Under the pieces are notes generated by a model. It did not search any database. It was not told the origin of the DNA and worked only from the letters and a program-made list of their open reading frames with translations. A DNA stretch of 64,000 bases, taken from assembly GCF_022693705.1 (NCBI RefSeq), contig NZ_CP094288.1:1008443-1072442 (forward strand). The letters are read 5' to 3'. Positions 41,219-49,284 of the stretch are shown here, piece after piece (the first letter of the stretch is position 1; every line of letters begins with the position of its first letter). A program made the position numbers and the translations under genes. The DNA comes from Infirmifilum sp. NZ. GTDB lineage: Archaea; Thermoproteota; Thermoprotei; Thermofilales; Thermofilaceae.

Positions 41219-42147
41219 GCTCTCCTAGAATACCCCTCTCCGCTGATCCAGCCTGCTTTAACAACCTCACCGTACCCGTTCAAGTAAACCCCACGCCCCT
41301 CCACAACCCTACCTACAATCTTGGCGCCAAGCGTCTCGGCAACCCATTCATACTCTTTGGGGAAGGTAAAGACGAAGTTGTACTCCTCTCCGCTTTGGTA
41401 CAAGGAGCTTTCGAGGGCGTCCCTCTTGCCTAAAACCTCGAGAGGCATGCTGCAAATGGGTATCTCGTCGAGTACAAGTCTCACGCCGGAGTTCTCGGCG
41501 AGGTAGTGCAGGGTGAGAGCTAGACCATCGCTGTTATCGATCGAAGCGCTTAAGAAGCGGGTTACCTCGAACCATGCCTCTAGGCGAGGCCACTGCGGAC
41601 TCATCCAGTCGCTTAGAGCGCTCTCTAGGAGCTGACTGTCCAGCTCACCGGCTAGCGCTTTGAACACTACACTCGAAGTGCCCACGCAGCCCGAGATCGC
41701 GAGTAGGTCGCCGGGCTTAGCCCCTTTACGGTGAAGGATCTTGCCAGCAGGCACCCCTATGCTAATCACTTCAGCTCTGAATGACCCACCCTGAGCCACG
41801 TCGGTATCACCGCCTAGATAGCGCGCGCCAAGCTCGGACGCGGCGCTCTCAAGGCCGAGAACGAAACTCTTCACAGTGTTTATGCTGAACGATAAGGGTA
41901 TTCTCAAGGAGACGAGAACGGCTACAGGCTTACCCCCTTTTACGATCACGTCGCTCGTTGAGGCTATGTAGGCTCTGCGGCCAGCCATATACGCGCTCAA
42001 AAGAGGTGGCCAGTGGATTTCTGAGTCAAATGCGTCGACGTTCACGATTAAGCTTCCGGCACCCGAGGTTTCTACCGCAACAGCATCGCTTTTTTCAATT
42101 CTAAAAGCAGACGTTATCCAGTCGACGATGACATCTTCTCTAAGCAC
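41215..42147 (-). CDS. thiL: Thiamine-monophosphate kinase
   Basis: PurM/ThiL fold, 310 residues: VNVDAFDSEIHWPP, ASTSDVIVKGGKPVAVLVSL, LGGDTDVAQGG (metal site), LLAISGCVGTSSVVF, SIDNSDGLALTLHYLAENSG and SGEEYNFVFTFP. Converts TMP to TPP, the cofactor used by the Por complex. Overlaps the upstream membrane gene by eight bases and the radical SAM gene by four. Confidence 0.88.
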   Translation of the reverse strand: MLREDVIVDWITSAFRIEKSDAVAVETSGAGSLIVNVDAFDSEIHWPPLLSAYMAGRRAYIASTSDVIVKGGKPVAVLVSLRIPLSFSINTVKSFVLGLESAASELGARYLGGDTDVAQGGSFRAEVISIGVPAGKILHRKGAKPGDLLAISGCVGTSSVVFKALAGELDSQLLESALSDWMSPQWPRLEAWFEVTRFLSASIDNSDGLALTLHYLAENSGVRLVLDEIPICSMPLEVLGKRDALESSLYQSGEEYNFVFTFPKEYEWVAETLGAKIVGRVVEGRGVYLNGYGEVVKAGWISGEGYSRRA

Positions 42148-42376
42148 GTTGCTCAGCCGCTCGCTTGAGAGTTTCGTAGAACAGAAAGAGCGACGTTAAC
42201 GTGAAAAGAAGGTAAATTAATGTGGTCATGTAGGACGTGTACATCTGCTGTGTGCCTGGCTCCCAGTTCAGAACATACGCAAGGACCTTGTAGGAGTAGT
42301 AGGCGCTGGCTATAAGTACAGCTAACGTTACAGCCCCCAAGATTTCCCTGAAATACCTGAGGAGCTTCTCATCCAT
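42140..42376 (-). CDS. Small membrane protein, two predicted helices
   Basis: 78 residues. Helix one ILGAVTLAVLIASAYYSYKV, helix two MTTLIYLLFTLTSLFLFYET, with charged ends. Family not recognised. First gene of a coupled trio with thiL and the radical SAM gene. Confidence 0.65.
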   Translation of the reverse strand: MDEKLLRYFREILGAVTLAVLIASAYYSYKVLAYVLNWEPGTQQMYTSYMTTLIYLLFTLTSLFLFYETLKRAAEQRA

Positions 42377-42615
42377 ACATTCTTCGAAAAACCTCTATTG
42401 TGCGTCACAAATATATAATCTCCGCTCACAGCCCTCTAACGTGGTGTGCTTCAAGACAGCTTTAACTAAAGCAAGAACGAGAGACTGGAGCAAGCTTGCC
42501 CCTCGAGCTATATCCTAGCTGTGTTTCAATAATTTTCGCGTGGCTCAATATCTGCGGAGATCACGATTGGAGCAGAAGTTTTAAGGCATAGGTTAGCTAT
42601 TCTCATTCCAAGTTC
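42377..42615. other. Divergent spacer upstream of the helicase
   Basis: No gene seen. Contains AAATATATAATC (about 42409) facing the minus-strand trio and AGTTTTAAGG (about 42580) ahead of the helicase, both usable as TATA elements. Confidence 0.45.
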
Positions 42616-44397
42616 ATGGAAGAAGTGATAGCGAGAATAAAGGAGGTCTTTCCATACGATCATCCGCGCAGCGGTCAGCTAGAGCTAGCGAGACTAGTTT
42701 ACGAAAGCGTCTCAGCTTCTAAAGTGCTGATTGCCCGCTACCCGGTAGGCTTTGGAAAAACCGCTGCAGTACTAGCTGGGGCTCTGGCCTCTGGTGTCCC
42801 ACGCATAGCGTACTTGGCGCACACGAAGAGTCAGTTTCAAGCTCCCATCCGTGAGGCTCTGAGGCTTACCGATAGAGGCGTGGATATCACTGCTGTTGCT
42901 TTGGTCAGCAGGAAGGATCTCTGCCTTTTCCCCAGCAAGCTTGTAGCGGACATGGATTACAATCGCTTCATGAAGTTTTGCTCGTTGAAGCGAGCAAGTG
43001 GTGAGTGCCCATATGGTGAAGGCGCGTCTAATCTCGAGCTACCGCAGGTTCTTACGCCGCCACTCATGAGGAGGATGGGGCGCGAAAGCGGCATCTGCCC
43101 ATACGAGATAGCCTTGAGGGCTTTGGAGAAAGCCAGATTGATCGTAGCCTCCTACTCGTATTTTTTCAACCCGGCGCTCTTTAACCTTATAGTGGAAAGA
43201 GGCCATGTAAATCTCTCGGAGACTCTTTTGGTCATTGACGAGGCCCACAACTTACCTACGTTTATCTCGGATAGCTTAAGTAGCAGACTTAATGGCTCTG
43301 TTTTAGCTTCTGCGATAGGAGAGGTTCAGAGATTTGGCGGGGACGAGGTTGCGGAAACCAGGGAGGCTTTAAAATCCCTGATGGCGCTTCTTGATAGGAC
43401 AGCGACGGACGAGGGGGCAGAAATCCCTGCTGAGAAGTTCCTGGAGATAGCTCCGGCTTCAGCAAGCCTAAGTAGGCTCGCCTTGAGCGTTGAGAGAAAA
43501 ATAGGAGTGTTGTCCGCTACGTGGCAGGTAGCGGAGTTCATAAAAAGTGTCGAGAACCTTCCAAGTGATTCTGTGCTCTTAGCGTTAAACGACAGCGAGG
43601 GTAAAGCCTTCAAAGTGTATTTCTACAACGTACCGAAGATCGCTAGGAGGGTTTTTCATAGCGTAAGGGCTGCCGTCTTCCTGTCTGCCACGCTCCCTCC
43701 CGCGGAATACTACGCGGCGCTACTTGGTGTCGAAAAGGAGCGCGTCGTTGAAGCAACATACCCGTTTACTTGGGGGGAAAACGTCACATTAGTAATCGTA
43801 CCAGGGTTATCGTCCAGGTATGTCCTCAGAACTGCCGAGCTTTACAGGCGCTACGCTCAAGCTATTGAAGCCGTTTTCGAGGATCCCGATGCTAGACATG
43901 TGCTCGTGGTTTTTCCGTCGTACTCTTTCATGATTGAGGTGCTCCCGTACCTGAAGGCTAAACCGAGACTGATGGAGAGACACGATACAACCCTAGATGA
44001 AATGGTGGAGTTCCTGATCGAGAACGAGAAGTGCCTCCTGATGATTGTTGCCTGGGGGAAGTTTTCGGAGGGGGTCGAGTTTAAGTTGATGAAGCAGAGC
44101 TTAGTAGACACGATAGTTATTGCCGGCTTACCCGTTCCGACACCTTCCCCTGTTAATCAGCGCCTGGTCAGGATCCTCGAAGCCTCCACAGGAAACAGAG
44201 AGTGGGCCTGGAAGCAGGTGTTCTTGTACCCGGGCTTGATGAAAGTCATCCAGATAATTGGTAGAGGCGTGAGATCTGAGCATGACAGAGTGAGAGTTTT
44301 CCTCCTTGACGAAAGAGCTGCAGAGCCGGAGGCGAGAAGCTTCTTCGAGCTTTACGGCATAAACCCACTAGTTCTTACTCGGCGCGGGCGCAAATGA
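42616..44397 (+). CDS. xpd: XPD/Rad3-family DNA helicase
   Basis: 593 residues, superfamily 2, 5'-3' helicase with an iron-sulfur domain. GFGKT Walker A (45-49); cysteines in DLCLFPSK, FCSLKR, SGECPYGEG and SGICPYEIA ligate the cluster; VIDEAHNLPTF (DEAH 208-211); AAVFLSATLPP; KFSEGVEF; QIIGRGVRSEHD (motif VI). Archaeal XPD functions in unwinding damaged or structured DNA. Confidence 0.94.
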   Translation: MEEVIARIKEVFPYDHPRSGQLELARLVYESVSASKVLIARYPVGFGKTAAVLAGALASGVPRIAYLAHTKSQFQAPIREALRLTDRGVDITAVALVSRKDLCLFPSKLVADMDYNRFMKFCSLKRASGECPYGEGASNLELPQVLTPPLMRRMGRESGICPYEIALRALEKARLIVASYSYFFNPALFNLIVERGHVNLSETLLVIDEAHNLPTFISDSLSSRLNGSVLASAIGEVQRFGGDEVAETREALKSLMALLDRTATDEGAEIPAEKFLEIAPASASLSRLALSVERKIGVLSATWQVAEFIKSVENLPSDSVLLALNDSEGKAFKVYFYNVPKIARRVFHSVRAAVFLSATLPPAEYYAALLGVEKERVVEATYPFTWGENVTLVIVPGLSSRYVLRTAELYRRYAQAIEAVFEDPDARHVLVVFPSYSFMIEVLPYLKAKPRLMERHDTTLDEMVEFLIENEKCLLMIVAWGKFSEGVEFKLMKQSLVDTIVIAGLPVPTPSPVNQRLVRILEASTGNREWAWKQVFLYPGLMKVIQIIGRGVRSEHDRVRVFLLDERAAEPEARSFFELYGINPLVLTRRGRK

Positions 44398-44409
44398 TGA
44401 TTACGCGGA

Positions 44410-45018
44410 TTATAGCCCTTCAACGTTCGCGTGCCTTTTCTTCAAGTCCTCCTCGCGTACACCTAGAAGGTTCATCAACGCATATATCACGCCGTCGAAA
44501 AATACCATTGCGGTGTCTTCGAATAAGGTTCCCAGTGGCGCCAGCGGTTCGTAGAGCCCCATAACTTGCCTAGCGAAATAGTCTGTCTCTGTAGCCACCT
44601 TAGTTCTCCCGGGTACCTTGACTATGAAGTCGCTCAGCTTACCAAGGGGGGAGTCCTCAAACGATGTTACGGCGACGACTAAGGCCTTAGCCTTCTTAGC
44701 GGCGGACGCTACGGAGAGCACGATCTGCGTGCTTCCTGAACCCGAAACGGCGATCAGGATATCGCCTTCACGAACGGATGGGGTAATGGTCTCTCCCACA
44801 ACGTAGACGTCGAAGCCTAGGTGCATGAGCCTCATGGCGAAAGCTCGTGCAACAAGCCCGCTTCGCCCCGCTCCCACGACCAAGATCTTGTTTTTGTTGG
44901 CTAAAGCTGAAGTCAGTAATTTGAGGAATCTGTTGGTCATTTCGCCATCTATCTCGTTCGCGGCCTTAGCTATGTACTCGGCTATGCTACTCATCGCTTT
45001 CTTGACGTCTTCAGCCAC
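44410..45018 (-). CDS. hxlB: 6-phospho-3-hexuloisomerase
   Basis: 202-residue SIS-domain protein: KILVVGAGRSGLVARAFAMR, ISVSGSGSTQIVLSVASAAK-type phosphosugar site and TKVATETDYFARQVMGLYEP. Converts hexulose-6-phosphate and fructose-6-phosphate; in archaea this runs the reverse ribulose monophosphate pathway to supply pentoses. The partner HPS is not in the window. Confidence 0.9.
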   Translation of the reverse strand: MAEDVKKAMSSIAEYIAKAANEIDGEMTNRFLKLLTSALANKNKILVVGAGRSGLVARAFAMRLMHLGFDVYVVGETITPSVREGDILIAVSGSGSTQIVLSVASAAKKAKALVVAVTSFEDSPLGKLSDFIVKVPGRTKVATETDYFARQVMGLYEPLAPLGTLFEDTAMVFFDGVIYALMNLLGVREEDLKKRHANVEGL

Positions 45019-45063
45019 AGGTAAGAGGAGAGGAATGGTACTTTTTAGTTTTTCCGGCCTCTC

Positions 45064-45534
45064 TCAGTCTATTTTAATCCTAGTATCCTCCTTAATCACT
45101 CGTAGCACGTACATGGTCTTCGTGCTCTCGACACCGTCGATGCCACCTATCTCGTCTATTAGCTTCGCCAGATCCTCCTTGTTCCTCACCCTTACTTTCA
45201 GTATCGTCGAGTACTCTCCTGTGACATCGTATATTTCGTAGACCTCGGGCATCCGTTCGAGCTGCTTTAAAACTTGGTTGTACTTTTGTGGTATAGCTAT
45301 CACGGCTATAATGGCCGTGACTTTCTTCCCAACTTTCTCAGGGTCTACGACGGCTTGAAACCTCTTTATAATACCAGCGTTGACCAGTTTCCTAATTCTA
45401 AGGTGAACAGTCGCCTCAGATATTCCGAGCTGACTCGCGATTTGCGAATACGGTGTCTTAGCGTTGTCTTGAAGCATTTCAAGTATTTTTTTATCAATGT
45501 GATCTAGCTTGACTTCTGAAACCTGCTCGCTCAT
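45064..45534 (-). CDS. Lrp/AsnC-family transcription regulator
   Basis: 156 residues from ATG 45534 (an upstream ATG at 45564 adds ten atypical residues). HTH: LDHIDKKILEMLQDNAKTPY, then SQIASQLGISEATVHLRIRK; RAM domain: IIAVIAIPQKYNQVLKQLER to the C-terminus with EYSTILKVRVRNKEDL. Effector unknown. Confidence 0.93.
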   Translation of the reverse strand: MSEQVSEVKLDHIDKKILEMLQDNAKTPYSQIASQLGISEATVHLRIRKLVNAGIIKRFQAVVDPEKVGKKVTAIIAVIAIPQKYNQVLKQLERMPEVYEIYDVTGEYSTILKVRVRNKEDLAKLIDEIGGIDGVESTKTMYVLRVIKEDTRIKID

Positions 45535-45704
45535 AACTTTTCGCCAAATATAGTGTTGTAACACCGGTTAAAAAATTTTAGGGCTATAGCAAGAATACTC
45601 TATAAGCTATCAATCATTTCGAGCAGAGAGCGCGTCTCCGTGATTGTGTCGGGACGGTCAAAAATGGGTGAAAAACTTAAGACTCCGGCCAAAAGTTTAC
45701 ATGA

Positions 45705-45778
45705 GGGCCCGTGGCGTAGCTAGGAAGCGTGGCGGCCTCCGGAGCCGTAGGTCCCGGGTTCGAGTCCCGGCGGGCCCG
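45705..45778 (+). tRNA. tRNA-Arg(CCG)
   Basis: GGGCCCG/CGGGCCC acceptor, anticodon stem GCGGC/GCCGT with loop CTCCGGA (CCG), variable AGGTC, T arm CCGGG-TTCGAGT-CCCGG, discriminator G. No intron. AAAACTTAAG about 30 bases upstream serves as TATA. Nearly the same body as the spliced tRNA-Arg(UCU) at 18.9 kb. A minus-strand gene ends inside it. Confidence 0.94.
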
Positions 45779-46001
45779 CCTCCATTGTCTCGAGAATTCG
45801 GGAAAGGCGCAGGATTTCATTGACTATCCCTTTAACCTCGCCTACCTTGCGTGGGTGAGAGTATATGGCGTAAAGGGTTTTCCCATTGTGGTGCCTAGAG
45901 TTTATCCGCACTAACGGGGTACTAAAATCGTCTAGTCGCAGGGCTCTGAAAGCCTCAAGAGATAGGGGGAGCATCAGTTTGAGCTTTATCCTCCTGATCA
46001 T
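45720..46001 (-). CDS. Second Pcc1-like protein (Pcc2 candidate), reading into tRNA-Arg
   Basis: 93 residues. LMLPLSLEAFRALRLDD, LVRINSRHHNGKTLYAIYSH and the helix GEVKGIVNEILRLSRILETM follow the Pcc1 layout. The gene sits after the DHH protein gene and uS15, where many archaea place a KEOPS Pcc1 gene. Its last about 19 codons are antisense to tRNA-Arg(CCG), because no stop occurs before the tRNA; that tail is unlikely to be conserved. A Pcc1 paralogue (Pcc2) is reported as a fifth KEOPS subunit in archaea; which of the two copies here is which is undecided. Confidence 0.65.
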   Translation of the reverse strand: MIRRIKLKLMLPLSLEAFRALRLDDFSTPLVRINSRHHNGKTLYAIYSHPRKVGEVKGIVNEILRLSRILETMEAGPPGLEPGTYGSGGRHAS

Positions 46002-46006
46002 CTGTG

Positions 46007-47401
46007 CTACAGCCTTTTGATCAGCTCTCCGAATAGCTTTTCATCGACAAGCGCTCCTCCAGCAGCCGGGTGGCCTCCACCCGTAAAGTTCATCTCCTTT
46101 GCGAGCTTCTGCAGTAGAGAACCCAGATCGATCGATTCGTCGAGTCGCCTAAACGAGATCTTAACTTTCCCGCTTTTCAGCAGGGAGGCTACGCCCACAA
46201 TTTTCTTACCCGCTGCGCGTAGCGTATTAGCAAACTCGCTGGCTATTATGGAACTCACGGGGCCTGTGATTTTCGGCAGATCTTCATCAATCAGGTACAC
46301 TACGCTATTTTGGCCGGAGCTGAACGGGGAGTCTTTCTGTTCCAGAATTTTGCTCAGCTGTCTTGCAAGAATTCTCCTGTACTCTTTTATACTTTCTTCT
46401 GCCCTCACGATGAAGATCCCCCGGTGTCCGAAGTTCAACGATAACGCAGTGCCGTATTGATCCAGTCTACCTAAGGCATTGAGCACGTACGCGTACTCCC
46501 TCAAATCCTTGAGGGGGCTTGAGTCGGCCTCTCGGAGGAGATAGTAGTTATACCCGAAAATTTTCTCGGCCTCTTTTACGTTAACCCCCTGACTTATCAT
46601 GTACTTTACGAGCTCTGAAGCCAGGTGTTTGATTTCACTATGACTTAAGGAGCCGACCTGCCGCGCTGTGTCTCCATCCCGCGGATTGATTCCTATGCTC
46701 TCAAGGAACTTTATGCAGGCTGTAGGGTTTCCCGATAAGCCAGGGATATACGGGTCAAGGGTGGAGGCTAGCGCGTCGACGAGTATCCTCCTCTTAGACC
46801 CGAAAAGTCTGAGGGATACTGTTTCGCCGATAACCCCCTTGCGTTTCCCCTCCTCTAAAACCTCCCTGTTGAGCCCAGTTAGCGACGATTTTTCCCCAAC
46901 ATCCAGCCTATCGCCTAGCGCGCCAGCGATGGCAACAGGAATTAGGCGCTCGTCGGCGTTGAGAGTGCGAGAGGCTATAACATAGGAGAGCGTTGAGGAG
47001 CTCGTTTGCGTCGAGGCTTCAACACCTACCAGGTAGGGGTTTACCTCTACGAGCTGCCTCCATCTGTCTGGGGTTGAGGGGACATGATGGTCGACTATCA
47101 TAATCCTCTTGTTAGGTGCAAGCTCTCTGAGCAGCCCCTTATACCCGCTGCCCAAGTCGAGAAAGATTATTGATGGATAATCCTTGAAGGGGAGTTGCTC
47201 CAGGGTCTCCGGGTACGTCTGCTCGACAAATACTAGCTGGAAAGGCACGTCCAGTTGCAGGAGCACCCAGGCGAAGATGGAGGCTGAGGAGAGTCCATCA
47301 GCATCGTAGTGCGAGACTACTAGCGTTGGCTCTCCAGCTTCTCTCAAGTACATTAAAAACTCGCGAGAATGGCTTAGGAACACCTCAAGATGACTGAGCA
47401 T
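46007..47401 (-). CDS. RecJ-like DHH phosphoesterase
   Basis: 464 residues. SHYDADGLSSASIFAWVL (DxD motif), IIFLDLGSGYKG, MIVDHHVPS (DHH) and the C-terminal DHHA1 motif FTGGGHPAAGGALV. Archaeal RecJ-like proteins include GAN, which binds GINS, and related exonucleases; this copy lies in the uS15-DHH-Pcc1 order common in archaea. Exact subfamily undecided. Confidence 0.9.
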   Translation of the reverse strand: MLSHLEVFLSHSREFLMYLREAGEPTLVVSHYDADGLSSASIFAWVLLQLDVPFQLVFVEQTYPETLEQLPFKDYPSIIFLDLGSGYKGLLRELAPNKRIMIVDHHVPSTPDRWRQLVEVNPYLVGVEASTQTSSSTLSYVIASRTLNADERLIPVAIAGALGDRLDVGEKSSLTGLNREVLEEGKRKGVIGETVSLRLFGSKRRILVDALASTLDPYIPGLSGNPTACIKFLESIGINPRDGDTARQVGSLSHSEIKHLASELVKYMISQGVNVKEAEKIFGYNYYLLREADSSPLKDLREYAYVLNALGRLDQYGTALSLNFGHRGIFIVRAEESIKEYRRILARQLSKILEQKDSPFSSGQNSVVYLIDEDLPKITGPVSSIIASEFANTLRAAGKKIVGVASLLKSGKVKISFRRLDESIDLGSLLQKLAKEMNFTGGGHPAAGGALVDEKLFGELIKRL

Positions 47402-47429
47402 GCAGGATGACCAGAGATTTTACACTCAC

Positions 47430-47876
47430 CTAGGTGTAGAGAGCGATCTTTTCTGGCTCGTATCTCCAGTCAGGTGGGAGTACCCCCTCCCTCTTGTAGT
47501 ACTTAGCAAGCCTGTGGATTTTACTCTCTACCAGCTGTAGACCTCTTTTCGAGTGATAATCCTTCGGGTGCTCCTCTAGGTGCTTCCTGATCCTGATAGC
47601 CTTCCTAATTAGGTTCATTAAATCCTCCGGCACCTCCGGGGCGAGTCCACGCTCACGCAGGATCTGAAGAATGCTCTTACCCGTCACGGCTTTAACGAGA
47701 GGGATACCATATTGATCGCGTAAAATCAGGCCGATCATCGATGGGGGATAACCCTTCCTGTAGAGCGAGACGACGAGACCCTCAACCTGCTCTGGGCTAG
47801 CGTCAACCCAATCGGGCTTCTTCAACTCTGGAGGCCTCTTCGAACCTGAGCGGCCTTTCTCCTTAGACTTTCTCAT
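47430..47876 (-). CDS. rps15: 30S ribosomal protein uS15
   Basis: 148 residues with the archaeal N-terminal extension ([38 protein letters not shown]) and the S15 core ([35 protein letters not shown]). Starts the uS15-DHH-Pcc1 unit. Confidence 0.95.
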   Translation of the reverse strand: MRKSKEKGRSGSKRPPELKKPDWVDASPEQVEGLVVSLYRKGYPPSMIGLILRDQYGIPLVKAVTGKSILQILRERGLAPEVPEDLMNLIRKAIRIRKHLEEHPKDYHSKRGLQLVESKIHRLAKYYKREGVLPPDWRYEPEKIALYT

Positions 47877-48225
47877 AACTCTCTCCCTGAAGAAAAATTC
47901 ACGGTCAATAAAAATGTTATGCGTTCGCTATCCCAGGCGGTGCTTAGCTCATCTGCTCCCTTCACTGGTCGGAGTTTCCTTGCAGAATGAACATAGTCCT
48001 CCTAAGAAGTCTTTAGTCAGCGGCGACGCGGACGCATTCTCTTCTCGCTCCGCACAGGTCACTCGCCGGGCTGCTATTCGTCGGAACAAAACGGGGGGTC
48101 CCGCTAAGCTTTGCCCGCTGGGGATTATCTCTTCCTCGCCGTGGACCGAAAAGTGAAGAAACCCCCTGTGCTGGAGTGGCTAGGGGCCATGGAGATATGG
48201 GAAAGAAAACATGATGTTTGACGTT
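47877..48225. other. 349-base gene-free region upstream of uS15
   Basis: GC-rich and with many short self-complementary segments (for example GCGGA/TCCGC on the minus strand around 48020-48050), but no protein with family resemblance in any frame. It contains copy 2 of the 31-nt repeat. A structured RNA is possible; it matched neither SRP RNA nor RNase P RNA by eye. AATAAAAATG near 47908 may be the uS15 promoter. Confidence 0.45.
47944..47974. repeat. 31-nt dispersed repeat, copy 2
   Basis: Differs from 39497-39527 at three positions; same orientation. Here it is non-coding, about 70 bases upstream of the uS15 start. Confidence 0.7.
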
Positions 48226-48672
48226 TTAAGGGGCTGTGGCAACTACTCTCTCTTCTTTCCGCTTCTCGGGTGGTACCCAGTATCCCTCGTAGCTCTCAAT
48301 GCCTACACCCCGAACTATTTCTAGCACAGTCATTTTTTTAGCCTTGAGCCGGTCCCTCAGCATGTCTAAACCTTTCCACGGGTCTGTGTGCTCACCGCAT
48401 GTGAAAACGTCAATGGCCGCATAACCGTACTCAGGCCATGTATGTATGGAGATGTGCGACTCGGCTATGAGAACGTACCCACTGACACCGTGAGGCTTGA
48501 ACCTGTAGAAGTCAAAGCTCACAACTGTACTATTTGAAGCCACTGCTGAGTCGAGCAGCGCCGTCTTTATCACATCGATACTGTCCAGTGCCACAGGGTC
48601 GCATTCGAACATCTCCACTATCAGGTGGCGGCCGACGCCTCCTCCTCTCACCCCGCGATTTCTCCCCGTCAT
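48226..48672 (-). CDS. speH: S-adenosylmethionine decarboxylase family proenzyme (SpeH-like)
   Basis: Pyruvoyl enzyme, 148 residues. GRHLIVEMFECDPVALDSID, then the self-cleavage motif AESHISIHTWPEYGYAAIDV (ES-H: cleavage leaves Ser as pyruvoyl) and VFTCGEHTDPW. Polyamine synthesis. In some Thermoproteota a paralogue of this family is an arginine decarboxylase, which cannot be told apart here. Confidence 0.9.
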   Translation of the reverse strand: MTGRNRGVRGGGVGRHLIVEMFECDPVALDSIDVIKTALLDSAVASNSTVVSFDFYRFKPHGVSGYVLIAESHISIHTWPEYGYAAIDVFTCGEHTDPWKGLDMLRDRLKAKKMTVLEIVRGVGIESYEGYWVPPEKRKEERVVATAP

Positions 48673-48697
48673 CTCCCTACGAAATCCACATCAACTC

Positions 48698-49267
48698 TCA
48701 AAATTTAAATAATTCCCCCTCTTTCCCGATGAGAAAATAGTACTTTTCTAGCCAATTAACGCCTCCAGGTCTGTATAAATTACCGTTTTTAGTTAAAATT
48801 TGTGTAATTATTTCAGTAACTTCTGCAATGGACTTCCCCGTAGTATCCACCTCGTAGACTCTCTCCTCACCTATGCTCTGCACCGCGGAGATCAACACGG
48901 CGTCAAGGATTTCGGCTTCAACATTCTCGCGGACCTTCAGGTCAGGATACCCCCTTTTAATCAAGCGCTCGCGAAGAACTAGGGGATCCAATCTAAGGAC
49001 TATGGCTACCGACACCTTGCTCGGTGGGAGCGCCTCGACCACATGCGTGTCGATGATCTCGTTGCAAGTTAACGTCTTCTCTAAGTATCCTCTTAGTCTT
49101 TCGACATCCACGATGTACGATTCCCGCACGGCATCGTATGCGGTGTAGAACTTCTCGCGCTTGACAACCTCTGCAAGATCAACGTAGGGCTTCCCGGTGC
49201 GCTCGGCTAGGAGACGAGCCACGGTAGTCTTTCCAACACCGGGAGTTCCCGCGATAACTATTGCCAA
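48698..49267 (-). CDS. AK6/Fap7-like adenylate kinase
   Basis: 189 residues. IVIAGTPGVGKTTVARLLAE (P-loop 7-15), then a Thr/Cys/Asn region DTHVVEALPPSKVSVAIVLR and IKRGYPDLKVRENVEAEILD, the typical AK6 layout. Homologues act as ATPases in small-subunit maturation. C-terminal tail of about 25 residues is longer than usual. Confidence 0.87.
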   Translation of the reverse strand: MAIVIAGTPGVGKTTVARLLAERTGKPYVDLAEVVKREKFYTAYDAVRESYIVDVERLRGYLEKTLTCNEIIDTHVVEALPPSKVSVAIVLRLDPLVLRERLIKRGYPDLKVRENVEAEILDAVLISAVQSIGEERVYEVDTTGKSIAEVTEIITQILTKNGNLYRPGGVNWLEKYYFLIGKEGELFKF

Positions 49268-49284
49268 GGCACAACAACCCTCAG

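Noticed and set aside
47914-48156. 80-residue protein in the spacer upstream of uS15
   Set aside because: Composition is atypical, no ribosome site, no resemblance to any family.
47877-48225. SRP 7S RNA or RNase P RNA
   Set aside because: Short look-alikes exist (GGGAGCAG, GAGGAAG, GGAAACTCC on the minus strand), but the helix 8 loop of 7S RNA and the paired universal segments of RNase P RNA could not be assembled, and the GGGAGCAG part recurs at 39.5 kb as a repeat.
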